In this document: positions 25,391-34,446 of the stretch, piece after piece
Layout of the letters: every line of letters begins with the position of its first letter
Position numbering within the stretch: the first letter of the stretch is position 1
NCBI RefSeq assembly: GCF_016745235.1
Contig: NZ_JAELVM010000001.1
Coordinates: 2,059,856 to 2,123,855 of the forward strand
Reading direction: 5' to 3'
Length of the DNA stretch: 64,000 nt
Origin: Chryseobacterium endalhagicum
Lineage (GTDB): Bacteria; Bacteroidota; Bacteroidia; Flavobacteriales; Weeksellaceae
Translations under genes and position numbers: made by a program
The notes under the pieces: generated by a model
What the model saw: only the letters and a program-made list of their open reading frames with translations
Told to the model about the DNA's origin: nothing
The model's database searches: none

Positions 25391-25882
25391 ATGCCGACTG
25401 AAGCTTCCCACAAGCTGATCCCGATGACGGACTTCGTGATTGAATATTACGCCAACGAAGGATATGCAGATCTCCAGACGCTGAGACTGATGAAAAACTA
25501 TGCCAGTTTCCTGAGAAAACCATTGACTCTCGGAATGCTGGTTCCGCTGGATACCAATGGAAATGTCCTGAAAGAACCAAAAAATTATTCCTCCTGGAAA
25601 TCCCTTGACCACAATGACGGGAAAAGAAATGATACGACAGGATTTGAAGAATACATCCAATACCAGAAGGCAGAGCAAAACTGTATGTTTGACGGTTTTA
25701 CCATAGCTTACAACGGATATTCTGTGATAAGGCTGGAAGCTTCGTATGACCCGTCCATTGAACTTTCTTTTAATAAAAATGACCTCATGTCATCCACATT
25801 TGCAGACATTGAATCCCTTACCGCTTTTGATGCAATTTACTTAACGGTGAATGCCTTAAAAGCAATCGGAATCAAAAAATAA
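25391..25882 (+). CDS. hypothetical protein
   Basis: 163 residues from MPTEASHKLIPMTDFVIEYY; a start 54 bp upstream would add MLERIKVLFLF, which lies in the likely promoter zone. Soluble, no signal. It contains LQTLRLMKNYASFLRKPLTL, MLVPLDTNGNVL and GFTIAYNGYSVIRLEASYD. The pattern looks like a compact alpha/beta domain. I have seen no named family that fits. It stands alone between the merC-like gene and the small membrane gene. Confidence 0.6.
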   Translation: MPTEASHKLIPMTDFVIEYYANEGYADLQTLRLMKNYASFLRKPLTLGMLVPLDTNGNVLKEPKNYSSWKSLDHNDGKRNDTTGFEEYIQYQKAEQNCMFDGFTIAYNGYSVIRLEASYDPSIELSFNKNDLMSSTFADIESLTAFDAIYLTVNALKAIGIKK

Positions 25883-25946
25883 ATTCTCACTCATAACCAT
25901 TTATAGGTACCACACTTTAACGATTATCAATGATTTATCTCATTAA

Positions 25947-26162
<216 letters not shown>

Positions 26163-26185
26163 TAACTAACTTAAGTTTACAAATA

Positions 26186-26221
26186 AAAACAGGCTGTCTC
26201 AAAAGGGACGGCCTGTTTTTT
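26186..26221 (+). terminator. Rho-independent terminator
   Basis: AAAACAGGCTGTCTC / GGGACGGCCTGTTTTTT forms a long stem and T-run 24 bp after the small membrane gene. Several terminators in this window share this 'GGCTGTCTCAAAAGGGAC' form. Confidence 0.85.
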
Positions 26222-26261
26222 ATATTAGAATTGTGAAATCCCAACGGTATTACAAGCAGAA

Positions 26262-26386
26262 ATGATCTGTGTAATCAGCGGGATCTGTGGGAGATTTTGA
26301 GGAAATATTTATAATTCAGGTATATATCAAATGAAGACTTTGTGTGAATTTTTCCCACAGATCATACAGATCCCACAGATTTTTAT
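26262..26386. repeat. 'atctgtgggatc' repeat, family D, with inverted ends
   Basis: The left end GATCTGTGTAATCAGCGGGA... and right end CCCACAGATCATACAGATCC... are imperfect inverted repeats of ~33 bp around a ~55-bp centre. Related stretches lie at 41541-41612 and 60680-60757. The rest of the gap from 26163 to 26562 has no gene. Confidence 0.6.
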
Positions 26387-26562
26387 TTACTCAGGCACTT
26401 CACTTCATCAAATAAGCTCCGTTGATTTTAACTTTGCTCTCCTTAAAATAATAAGAAATTAAATGTAAATCTTCATGATAAAAAATTGAAATACTATTTT
26501 GATAATTAATCACAAAAAAGACCGCTTCACTTTTGAGACAGTCTTACTTTTATGTTTCCAAT

Positions 26563-27069
26563 TTATTTCGAACCAAAATGCTTGCTGAGGAAATCTTCCA
26601 GCTCTTTGCCGTGAAGGTTTTGAGCAATGATTTTTCCCTGCCCGTCAATAATGATATTAAAAGGAAGTTCCTGGATCTCATAAGCCTTAGCTACAGGACT
26701 TTTCCAGAATTTAAGATCACTCACCTGCGGCCAGCTGATTCCAAACCGGTCAATAGCTTTCTGCCAGCTCTCTTTGCTCCGGTCTAAAGAAACCCCCAGA
26801 ATTTCAAACGCCTGCCCTTTCACCTGTGCAGAAAAAGTTTGGTAAAGGGTTTTCAGTTCCGGCTGTTCTTCCACGCAGGGTGCGCACCATGTTGCCCAGA
26901 AATCAATCAGGACCACCCTGCCTTTTAAAGAGGAAAGATTGAATGTTGAACCGTCATTTTTTGACAGGGTAATTTCTGGTGCCTGCTGCCCGATTGTTAT
27001 TTTAGACTGCTGTGCAGATGTGTATCCTGTAAGAATCAATACAGAAAATAAGGTAAGAAAAGCTTTCAT
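26563..27069 (-). CDS. TlpA-family thioredoxin-like protein
   Basis: 168 residues with signal peptide MKAFLTLFSVLILTGYTSAQ, so periplasmic. Thioredoxin fold with FWATWCAPC (Cys62, Cys65) and the cis-Pro region ELPFNIIIDGQGKI. Preceded by QQAPEITLSKNDGSTFNLSS, typical of TlpA/ResA-like proteins that reduce periplasmic disulfides or cytochrome precursors. An alternative ATG nine bases upstream (27078) would overlap the rhodanese gene by eight bases; from 27069 it starts one base after that stop. Co-transcribed with the rhodanese gene. Confidence 0.88.
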   Translation of the reverse strand: MKAFLTLFSVLILTGYTSAQQSKITIGQQAPEITLSKNDGSTFNLSSLKGRVVLIDFWATWCAPCVEEQPELKTLYQTFSAQVKGQAFEILGVSLDRSKESWQKAIDRFGISWPQVSDLKFWKSPVAKAYEIQELPFNIIIDGQGKIIAQNLHGKELEDFLSKHFGSK

Positions 27070-27070
27070 A

Positions 27071-27505
27071 TTATTCATTGATGGGATAATCTTTATCTAG
27101 CCAGTCTACCTTGATGTTTTTGGGAAGATTCAGAAGTTTTGCATTGTTGAAACCCATTTCCTGCAACAGTTTAAATGCAGGACGGATGTTCGGGCATTTT
27201 ACAAAAGGACAGCATCCACAGTAAATAATAACTTCCCTGTCTTTGGGAATATTCTTTAAATAATTTCTTAGTTTTTCAAGATTTTCAGGTTCCCGGGTAG
27301 GCCCGATATCTACGGAACCTTTAATAATTGCTTCTGGTCCTACGGAAATAATCACCGCATTTTTTGTTTTATTTTCAGTGATTCTTGAGGCTAAAAGTGC
27401 CGGATCCATCAATTGACTGTCAGTCCACGGATCCTGTTTCTCCTGGGCAGAAAACCGGCTGAACATGGAAACTACCAGCAAAGCCATCATAAACAGATAT
27501 TTCAT
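27071..27505 (-). CDS. secreted rhodanese-like protein
   Basis: 144 residues with signal peptide (MKYLFMMALLVVSMFSRFSA). It has the rhodanese outline, with a Cys-rich active-loop region DREVIIYCGCCPFVKCPNIR (several Cys, YCGCCP) and IRPAFKLLQEMGFNNAKLLN following. Single-domain rhodaneses transfer sulfur or act in redox; the extra Cys residues may bind metal or form disulfides. Overlap/adjacency with the TlpA gene points to a joint periplasmic thiol-redox function. Confidence 0.75.
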   Translation of the reverse strand: MKYLFMMALLVVSMFSRFSAQEKQDPWTDSQLMDPALLASRITENKTKNAVIISVGPEAIIKGSVDIGPTREPENLEKLRNYLKNIPKDREVIIYCGCCPFVKCPNIRPAFKLLQEMGFNNAKLLNLPKNIKVDWLDKDYPINE

Positions 27506-27651
27506 TCTTCTTTTTTAACAAAGATAGGAATTTAGAGGCAGCCGTATGACAAGCATAATTATGTTTGGAATAATTGATGGATCTGATCTTAAATATTTTA
27601 TATATTTATTCTAGGATATATCACTCAAGTACAAACAAAACCGAACCGAAA

Positions 27652-29310
27652 ATGGAAGAAAAATTCCAGCCTGATGTTATTGTTACAGGAGCCGGATTAG
27701 CAGGGCTTACTGCCGCTATGGAAATTACAAATGCCGGAAAAAAAGTGCTTCTGCTGGATCAGGAAACGGAGCAGAATATTGGCGGACAGGCATTCTGGTC
27801 ATTCGGAGGTCTGTTTCTCATCAATTCTCCCCAGCAGCGGAGGATGGGAATTAAAGATTCTTATGAGCTTGCTCTTCAGGACTGGAAAGGGACGGCCGGG
27901 TTTGACCGTAAAGAAGATTACTGGCCCAGAAAATGGGCAGAAGCCTATCTGAAATTTGCAGCCCACGAAAAATATGAATATGTTTCCAGACTGGGCATTA
28001 AGTTTATGTTTATGGTAGGCTGGGCAGAACGCGGTGACGGATCGGCAACAGGCCATGGAAATTCTGTACCCCGCTTTCATGTGAGCTGGGGAACCGGGAC
28101 AGGCATTGTAAAACCTTTTGTGGATAAAGCCTATGAAGCAAAGAAAAAAGGTCTTTTACAGATGAAATTCAGGCATAGAGTCACTGAACTGATTGTCGAA
28201 AATGATAGAGTGAAAGGCGTTAAAGGAGATATTCTTGAAAACGATCACAAAGAAAGAGGTGCAGAAACCAACAGAAATGTAATTTCCAGCTTTGAGTACA
28301 ATGCTCCTCATATCATCATCGCATCCGGAGGAATTGGTGCCAATCATGAGCTGGTCCGTAAAAACTGGCCGGAAAGATTAGGAAAAGCTCCGGAAAATAT
28401 GGTCTGTGGAGTCCCCGCTTATGTCGATGGAAAAATGATTGGAATTGCAGAAAATTCAGGGGCACATATCATCAATCCGGACAGGATGTGGCATTACACG
28501 GAAGGCATTCAGAATTGGAATCCGATATGGCCGAAACACGGCATCAGAATACTTCCGGGACCTTCTTCTTTATGGTTTGATGCGAAGGGAAACCGCCTCC
28601 CTGCTCCTTATCTTCCGGGGTTTGATACACTTGGAACCCTAAAATACATTCAGGAGACAGGGTTTTCCTATTCCTGGTTTATTCTGACCCAGAAAATCAT
28701 CAAAAAGGAATTTGCCCTCTCCGGATCAGAACAGAATCCGGATATTACCAATAAAGATTACGGACTTTTCCTGAAAAGGATCTTCGGAAAGAAAGCCCCG
28801 GGACCTGTGGAAGCTTTCAAAGAGCATGGCAAGGATTTTATTGTTTCGAATGATCTGAAAGACCTTGTGGACAGGATGAATCAGCTGTCCGGTGATCATC
28901 TTTTGAATTATGATAAAATTAAAGAACAGATTGAGGCCAGAGATAGGGAACTGAACAATAAGTTCTCAAAAGATACACAGGTTAATTACATCAGGAATAC
29001 AAGAAATTATTTAGGAGATAAACTGGGACGTGTGGCCGCTCCCCATAAAATTCTTGACCCGAAGAATGGTCCTCTGATCGCTGTCCGCCTCAATATCCTT
29101 ACCCGCAAAACACTGGGTGGAATAAAAACAAATCTCAACGGACAGGTCCTGAGAGAAGATGATTCCGTGATTGAAGGCCTTTATGCAGCAGGAGAAGCTG
29201 CTGGCTTTGGCGGAGGTGGAATGCACGGCTACCGCGCGCTGGAAGGAACCTTTCTTGGAGGGTGTATCTTTTCCGGAATGAAAGCGGGGAAATATATTGC
29301 AGGACGTTGA
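27652..29310 (+). CDS. FAD-binding dehydrogenase (KstD-like)
   Basis: 552 residues from MEEKFQPDVIVTGAG; the frame is open ~78 bp upstream but this start gives the dinucleotide fold at once. FAD motif GAGLAGL (13-19), QNIGGQAFWSFGGLF, a substrate-domain region, and the C-terminal IEGLYAAGEAAGFGGGGMHG (FAD-contact motif of flavoprotein dehydrogenases). It resembles the COG3573 group of large FAD-dependent dehydrogenases related to 3-ketosteroid dehydrogenases. The substrate is not known from the sequence. Confidence 0.85.
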   Translation: MEEKFQPDVIVTGAGLAGLTAAMEITNAGKKVLLLDQETEQNIGGQAFWSFGGLFLINSPQQRRMGIKDSYELALQDWKGTAGFDRKEDYWPRKWAEAYLKFAAHEKYEYVSRLGIKFMFMVGWAERGDGSATGHGNSVPRFHVSWGTGTGIVKPFVDKAYEAKKKGLLQMKFRHRVTELIVENDRVKGVKGDILENDHKERGAETNRNVISSFEYNAPHIIIASGGIGANHELVRKNWPERLGKAPENMVCGVPAYVDGKMIGIAENSGAHIINPDRMWHYTEGIQNWNPIWPKHGIRILPGPSSLWFDAKGNRLPAPYLPGFDTLGTLKYIQETGFSYSWFILTQKIIKKEFALSGSEQNPDITNKDYGLFLKRIFGKKAPGPVEAFKEHGKDFIVSNDLKDLVDRMNQLSGDHLLNYDKIKEQIEARDRELNNKFSKDTQVNYIRNTRNYLGDKLGRVAAPHKILDPKNGPLIAVRLNILTRKTLGGIKTNLNGQVLREDDSVIEGLYAAGEAAGFGGGGMHGYRALEGTFLGGCIFSGMKAGKYIAGR

Positions 29311-29320
29311 AAAGTGAGAT

Positions 29321-29385
29321 GTGAATGGTGAATTTCTTCTTCGAAGGTGAATGGTCAATTTGCTTTGCCTGTGAATGATGAATTT
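29321..29385. repeat. three tandem imperfect copies of GTGAATGRTSAATTT
   Basis: GTGAATGGTGAATTT (29321), GTGAATGGTCAATTT (29347) and GTGAATGATGAATTT (29371) at 24-26 bp spacing in the spacer after the dehydrogenase gene. Similar strings are common in the spacers of these bacteria, as I recall; no function is apparent. Confidence 0.7.
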
Positions 29386-29428
29386 TTAAAACAAGGAACA
29401 AAAATTAGAAAAAAATAAAAACACAAGG

Positions 29429-30232
29429 ATGAATACTTATTTTAATAACAAAACAGTCTGGATTACCGGGGCTTCATCGGGAATCGGAGAAGCGCTAGTG
29501 AATGAGCTGGCCCAGAAAAGCAGTGCAAGAATTATTCTTTCATCAAGAAATAAAGACCAGCTCTATGCGGTGGCAGAAAAAGCAGGACTGAAAACCGACC
29601 GTTTTACTGTTTTACCCTTAGATCTGGAAGATTACAAAAAGATGCCCGATATTGCCGCTGAAGCCATAGAAAAGTTTGGAAAAATTGATATCCTGATCAA
29701 TAATGCAGGCTTGTCTCAAAGATCTTTGGCCATGGATACAGATATAGAGGTGGATAAACGCTTAATGGATGTTGATTTTATCGGAACCGTTGCCCTTACG
29801 AAAGCCATTCTTCCCTATATGGTCAGGAGCGGCGGCGGACATATTGCCGTAGTTTCCAGTCTGATGGGTATCTTCGGAGGCCCGATGAGAAGCAGTTATG
29901 CCGCGGCAAAACATGCCCTTCACGGCTTTTTCGACTCATTAAGGGCAGAACTTTTCACAAAGAAAATTGTAGTGACCATCATCTGTCCCGGATTTATACA
30001 GACCAATATTTCTATTAATGCCGTAACGGGTAACGGCTCTTCGCAGGGAACGATGGACGATGCAACAATGAAAGGCATGCCCGCTGATGTTTTTGCCCGA
30101 AAAATGCTTTCAGCGATCGCGAAACAGAAAAACCAGGCTTCCATTGGCGGTCAGGAAGTAATGGGAACTTATCTTAAAAGGTTTTTCCCCGGCCTGCTGG
30201 CAAAAATTGTCCGTAAAGCAAAAGTGGTCTGA
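29429..30232 (+). CDS. short-chain dehydrogenase/reductase
   Basis: 267 residues. NAD(P)-binding TGASSGIG (13-20), NNAG (91-94), catalytic Ser143/144 (VVSSLMG), Tyr157 and Lys161 (SSYAAAKHAL). It continues with VTIICPGFIQTNISINA, typical of classical SDRs. The C-terminal ~30 residues (YLKRFFPGLLAKIVRKAKVV) are hydrophobic/basic, as in SDRs of the DHRS7-like group that associate with membranes. Substrate unknown. Confidence 0.88.
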   Translation: MNTYFNNKTVWITGASSGIGEALVNELAQKSSARIILSSRNKDQLYAVAEKAGLKTDRFTVLPLDLEDYKKMPDIAAEAIEKFGKIDILINNAGLSQRSLAMDTDIEVDKRLMDVDFIGTVALTKAILPYMVRSGGGHIAVVSSLMGIFGGPMRSSYAAAKHALHGFFDSLRAELFTKKIVVTIICPGFIQTNISINAVTGNGSSQGTMDDATMKGMPADVFARKMLSAIAKQKNQASIGGQEVMGTYLKRFFPGLLAKIVRKAKVV

Positions 30233-30247
30233 CAAGTGGTAAAACGA

Positions 30248-30288
30248 CAAAAGGGCGAAAAAGCTTATCTGCCATTTCACCCTTTTGC
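30248..30288. terminator. bidirectional terminator between convergent genes
   Basis: CAAAAGGGCGAAA ... TTTCACCCTTTTG forms a stem between the SDR gene (+) and the lipoprotein gene (-), with A- and T-rich flanks. Confidence 0.6.
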
Positions 30289-30825
30289 TTATTTTATATT
30301 ATTTTCCGCTTCAAATTGCTTCTGTGCATAAAAAAACTTTTCATCTGCCTTGAAAACTTTCTGGTACAGTTTCTGTTTTTCACGGCCAAGTTCAAGCATC
30401 TGATCCTGTGCTGCCCGGATTTCCTGAGCTTCTTTACCGTAGCGCATCAGTTTCTCCTGCTCTATTTCTTTTCGTGAAAACAGGAAAAGTTCTTTAAGCA
30501 AAGCATAATACTCAATGGCAGCCTGCTGAACTTCTTTTCCTTTTTTAACGCCTTCTGTATCTGTTTTTTCGATGTCTTTAATAACCGTATTGAATGCAGC
30601 TTCCTCTTTGTCTATGGTATTCAGAGCTTTGGCATAGTCATGAGCGATCAGATAATTCAGCTTGACGGATTCAAGACCTTTTTCACCGATCAGCATCGCC
30701 TTGACCTGAGATTCTTTTTTAGCAAGAACTTCATTGAGACCTGTGGCTTTTTTGTTACTGCATGAATAAAAGACAGTAAGTATTAAAGCTGCAAACAAGA
30801 CCGGACTGAAAATTTTACGGATCAT
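30289..30825 (-). CDS. hypothetical lipoprotein, helical
   Basis: 178 residues from MIRKIFSPVLFAALILTVFY followed by SCSNKK (lipobox YSC); the frame is open 78 bp further but the signal peptide fixes this start. The mature part is Lys/Glu/Gln-rich and almost certainly alpha-helical with coiled-coil character (AAIEYYALLKELFLFSRKEI, QEIRAAQDQMLELGREKQKL). No family recognised. Probably periplasmic and outer-membrane anchored. Downstream of the aldo/keto reductase on the same strand, 49 bp away. Confidence 0.65.
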   Translation of the reverse strand: MIRKIFSPVLFAALILTVFYSCSNKKATGLNEVLAKKESQVKAMLIGEKGLESVKLNYLIAHDYAKALNTIDKEEAAFNTVIKDIEKTDTEGVKKGKEVQQAAIEYYALLKELFLFSRKEIEQEKLMRYGKEAQEIRAAQDQMLELGREKQKLYQKVFKADEKFFYAQKQFEAENNIK

Positions 30826-30874
30826 AAGGTTCAGTTTATAGTAATTCAATTTAAAGGTAAAAAATAATTCCTTA

Positions 30875-31867
30875 TCAACCGTTCGGAACCTGTGCTTTTT
30901 CATAGATAAGTCCTCCGGATTTCAATTCATTCCAAAAATCTGCGGGAATATCTGCATTCAAAGCATTTACATTATCCTGAACCTGTTTCGGGCGGCTGGC
31001 TCCGGGAATAATAGAAGCGAATTCATCAGAAGCCAGCACAAAATGTAAGGCAGCATGCACAATATCTGTATTATATTTTCCTGCAATTTCAGCAATCCGG
31101 GCTCTTTTTTCTGCCATTCCTTTTGGAATCACATCCTTGTAATTGTACCGTTCCCGGCCTGCAATATATCCTGAATTGTATCCTGCACCGGAAACCAGTT
31201 TTACGCCTGCTTTTTTTACGGCTGGCAGAAGTCTGTCAACCGCATCTTCATGTTCCAGGATTGAATACTGTGTGGCAGAAAGACAGATATCAGGATCCGC
31301 AGAATCGATACAGTCCAGAATGGGTTCAATTTTATTCACACCCATGCCCCAGGCCTTGATTATTCCCTGGTCGCGTAATTCGGAAAGAACTTTGAAAGCC
31401 CCTTTCCTTGCCTGTTCCAGAAAATAGGGATAACGGTCTCCTACCTGATCTTCGGAAAGGTCATGAATATAAACAATGTCAATATGATTCAGTCCGGTTC
31501 TCTGAAGACTGTCTTCGATGGATTTTTTGATGGCATCGGCTGTGTAATCATGTTTAAAATCATAATTCAGCGGCTTCTTCCACATCGTAGGCGGAACTTC
31601 AGATTCAGGAACTTCATGGAAAAGCCTTCCCACTTTAGTTGAAAATAGGAAATCATCTCTTTCCTTATCCTTTAAAAAATCTCCGAATCTTCTTTCACTT
31701 TTCGTCAGTCCATACCAGGGAGACGTATCAAAATAACGGATTCCCAGATCCCATGCAGCCTGAAGTATTGTTTGCGATTCTTCATCACTGATATCTTCGA
31801 AGGCAGTTCCTATGGCTACTCCACCTAAGCCTAATCTGTACTTTTCATTTAAAATGTCTGTTTTCAT
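30875..31867 (-). CDS. aldo/keto reductase
   Basis: 330 residues, cytoplasmic TIM-barrel fold. Catalytic tetrad candidates Asp47 and Tyr52 (RYFDTSPWYGLTKSERR), Lys78 (STKVG) and His in DIVYIHDL. It has LGLGGVAIGTAFEDIS at the start and ASIIPGASRPKQVQDNVNAL at the NADP-binding end. Most like the D-threo-aldose 1-dehydrogenase / L-fucose dehydrogenase group of AKRs. Substrate uncertain. Divergent from the NDH-2 gene. Confidence 0.85.
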   Translation of the reverse strand: MKTDILNEKYRLGLGGVAIGTAFEDISDEESQTILQAAWDLGIRYFDTSPWYGLTKSERRFGDFLKDKERDDFLFSTKVGRLFHEVPESEVPPTMWKKPLNYDFKHDYTADAIKKSIEDSLQRTGLNHIDIVYIHDLSEDQVGDRYPYFLEQARKGAFKVLSELRDQGIIKAWGMGVNKIEPILDCIDSADPDICLSATQYSILEHEDAVDRLLPAVKKAGVKLVSGAGYNSGYIAGRERYNYKDVIPKGMAEKRARIAEIAGKYNTDIVHAALHFVLASDEFASIIPGASRPKQVQDNVNALNADIPADFWNELKSGGLIYEKAQVPNG

Positions 31868-32007
31868 ATGATTGTATTGAGTGTTGGTGGTAAACAGGAT
31901 GCAAACATCGTGCTTTTCAATTCTTATATTATGTTAAATGTTTGATTTGCTATTCCTTTGGTCCTGTTATTGAATGAAATACATACACCACCCCATATTC
32001 ATTGTAT

Positions 32008-33282
32008 ATGAAAAAGCATATCGTAATCGCAGGAGGAGGATTTGCTGGCATCAATCTTATCAAATCCCTCAGAAACGACAAAAGATTCAGAATCACGCTG
32101 GTTGATAAAAATAATTATCATTTCTTTCCGCCGCTGATCTATCAGGTTGCCACCTCATTTATTGAAGCCTCCAATATCAGCTACCCTTTCCGTAAATTAT
32201 TCTCTAATGATAAGCACGTAAGTTTTCATATGGGAAATCTTATCCGGGTAACTCCTGAAAACAGGACTTTGGAAACAGATACCGGAACTCTGCATTATGA
32301 TTACCTGGTTCTGGCCATGGGAACAGAATCTAATTTTTTTGGAATGGAAAATGTCCGGAAACATGCACTCCCGATGAAAACCATAGAAGAAGCACTTTAT
32401 TTACGGAACCATATTTTGCTGACCCTGGAAGAAGCGGCCCGGAATAAAGACATAAAAGAAGCTGAAAAACTACAGAATATTGTGATCGCTGGAGGTGGTC
32501 CTACCGGTGTGGAGCTGGCTGGAATGCTGGCAGAAATGGGAAAATATATTGCACAGAGAGAATATCCTGAAATTAAACTCAGCCTGTCCAGTATTTATCT
32601 GATAGATGCATTACCGTCCTTGCTTTCTCCCATGAGTACAGTGGCTCAGAAAACAGCTTATGAAACCTTAAGGGAATTAGGCGTTAAAATTCTGCTGAAT
32701 GTTTCCGTCAAAGATTATAAAGACTGTAAAGTCATTCTGAGCGACGGCAAATCGATTGAAACAGAGACTCTGATCTGGACCTCCGGAGTTATAGGCAGAG
32801 AAGTTCCCGGTATTCCCGAAGAAAGTATCGGAAAAGGAAGAAGGCTCCTTGTAGATGCTTATAACAAGGTGGAAAATACCCAAAATATTTACGCTGTTGG
32901 TGATCTCTGTCTGATGCTGTCTGAAGAAAAATATCCGAATGGTCATCCGCAGCTTGCTCAGGTAGCCATTCAGCAGGGAAAAAATCTGGCGGCCAATTTT
33001 CAGCGTATAGAAGATGAAAAAGTACTGCATTCCTTTGAATATAATGATAAAGGAAGCATGGCAATTATTTCAAAATTCAATGCTGTGGTGGATCTTCCAA
33101 AGTATTCTTTTAAAGGCTTCCTGGCGTGGCTCACCTGGCTTTTTATCCATATTATTCCTCTGGTAGGGTTCCGCAGTAAAGTTCAGCTGGCAATGGACTG
33201 GTTCCGCCTGTTTATTACCAACAATCCTTCCATAAGGCTCATTCTGTATCCTAAGAAAAATACGAATAACGGAACAACATAA
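32008..33282 (+). CDS. type II NADH dehydrogenase-like FAD oxidoreductase
   Basis: 424 residues from MKKHIVIAGGGFAGINL. FAD motif GGGFAG; NAD motif VIAGGGPTGVELAG near residue 160; the flavin-binding end IYAVGDLCLM. The C-terminal LAWLTWLFIHIIPLVGFRSK is the membrane-binding helix region typical of NDH-2. It oxidises NADH and reduces quinone without pumping protons. Start at the second ATG gives the family N-terminus. Followed by repeat family A. Confidence 0.88.
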   Translation: MKKHIVIAGGGFAGINLIKSLRNDKRFRITLVDKNNYHFFPPLIYQVATSFIEASNISYPFRKLFSNDKHVSFHMGNLIRVTPENRTLETDTGTLHYDYLVLAMGTESNFFGMENVRKHALPMKTIEEALYLRNHILLTLEEAARNKDIKEAEKLQNIVIAGGGPTGVELAGMLAEMGKYIAQREYPEIKLSLSSIYLIDALPSLLSPMSTVAQKTAYETLRELGVKILLNVSVKDYKDCKVILSDGKSIETETLIWTSGVIGREVPGIPEESIGKGRRLLVDAYNKVENTQNIYAVGDLCLMLSEEKYPNGHPQLAQVAIQQGKNLAANFQRIEDEKVLHSFEYNDKGSMAIISKFNAVVDLPKYSFKGFLAWLTWLFIHIIPLVGFRSKVQLAMDWFRLFITNNPSIRLILYPKKNTNNGTT

Positions 33283-33283
33283 A

Positions 33284-33448
33284 AAGGCTGAAAGCTGGAA
33301 CAGAGAGGATGAAAGTTACTATTAGACAATCATACTAAACAACTGCCTTTAAATTCGTTGAAGCTGATTAAAAAATTAGTTAAAACAGCGGTATTTGTGC
33401 TGTTGGACTTCAATAGCTTCCCTCCTCAGGCTTCAAACCTCCTGACCC
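33284..33448 (+). repeat. ~170-bp dispersed repeat, family A, copy 5
   Basis: The left end AAAGGCTGAAAGCTGGAACA starts two bases after the NDH-2 stop; centre AACAACTGCCTTTAAATTCG; right end GGACTTCAATAGCTTCCC to CCTCCTGACCC, then TATTATAC as in copy 2. Confidence 0.8.
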
Positions 33449-33482
33449 TATTATACAAACAAAAATGTCTTAACCCAAAATA

Positions 33483-33513
33483 AAATAACCTCCCGAGATG
33501 AGAGGTTATTTTT
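33483..33513. terminator. bidirectional terminator
   Basis: AAATAACCTC ... GAGGTTATTTTT stem-loop between the NDH-2 gene (+) and the secreted gene ending at 33538 (-). Confidence 0.75.
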
Positions 33514-33537
33514 ATGTATAATTTAGATTTTTATGAA

Positions 33538-34434
33538 TTACTGCTCCACAATGGTCAGAACGTTGTAGCCTCCTGTATTCAGAAGAGGACGTTTGTCCGG
33601 ATCCCAGGATACATTGATCCATACAAAAGGTCTCAGTTTATCACCTGCATTCAGGTATAAACTTGCAGTGGATGCAGAGCCTACGATCACAGCATTGGGC
33701 GAATTTCCGGTATCCTGTGGATAGCCGTTATTGGTTTTAATTCTCTGTATAACGGCATTGGAAGCGTTTCTTACTTCCCAGATGGCCTCCGTCTGGTTTT
33801 GCCCAAAACTGGTATTCACCTGGCTTGGAGCCAGCGCAAAAGTAAAAGTAACGAAGTAAACGCCTGCTCTCGGGGCAATAAACTCTCCTGTAGCAGGATT
33901 AAAGTTCGTTCGTGGCTGTCCGGAATCCGAATCTAATTTTTCAGTCCATGATGTAAGATAGGCTGAAGATCTGCCCGGAATTCCGTCTGTATAATCTCCT
34001 GTCGGCCATAAACCTGTTTCAAAAACAGTAGAATTGTTATTGGTTTTTTCGGCCATAACAATAATTCTCGGTTTTCCGTAAGGGAGAATCGGTACCCAGA
34101 CCGTCCCATCCGAATATTCTATATATCCCTGTACTCCAATGGCCGGATTCGGGTTGTAGCGCATCGCTCCGGCTCCGGCTTCAGCAGCGGTCTGATTGGT
34201 CATTCCTATCGCCATAGAACCATTGGCTCCGTTTCGAAGATCGATGGCTGTTTTAGGAGCAGCGACGCCTACGCCCATTTTTCCTGTTTTATCAATAATG
34301 ACCTTTTCAGTAGTACTGATCTCAACGGCATTGGTTGAAGCCGGATTAGCATTACCTATGCCAATCTGAGCGAATGTTATATGAGGAAGAATTCCAAGGC
34401 CCAGGAATACTAGTGTTTTTATATTGAATTTCAT
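33538..34434 (-). CDS. secreted C1q-like protein, paralogue 3
   Basis: 298 residues, signal peptide ~1-22 (...LGILPHITFAQ). Layout shared with the next two genes: IGIGNANPAST, a KVIIDKTGKMGVGVAAPKTA stretch, a Gly/Ala-rich AAEAGAGAMRYNP stretch, GYIEYSDGTVWVPILP, then a C-terminal ~150-residue beta domain with FNPATGEFIAPRAGVYFVTF, which is the C1q/TNF-like jelly-roll signature. Exported, perhaps trimeric surface or matrix protein. Last gene of a three-gene run with 12-bp spacing. Function unknown. Confidence 0.7.
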   Translation of the reverse strand: MKFNIKTLVFLGLGILPHITFAQIGIGNANPASTNAVEISTTEKVIIDKTGKMGVGVAAPKTAIDLRNGANGSMAIGMTNQTAAEAGAGAMRYNPNPAIGVQGYIEYSDGTVWVPILPYGKPRIIVMAEKTNNNSTVFETGLWPTGDYTDGIPGRSSAYLTSWTEKLDSDSGQPRTNFNPATGEFIAPRAGVYFVTFTFALAPSQVNTSFGQNQTEAIWEVRNASNAVIQRIKTNNGYPQDTGNSPNAVIVGSASTASLYLNAGDKLRPFVWINVSWDPDKRPLLNTGGYNVLTIVEQ

Positions 34435-34446
34435 CTTTTTCCGTTT

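Noticed and set aside
29311..29428. CRISPR-like array
   Set aside because: Only three imperfect 15-mers with short, similar spacers and no cas genes.
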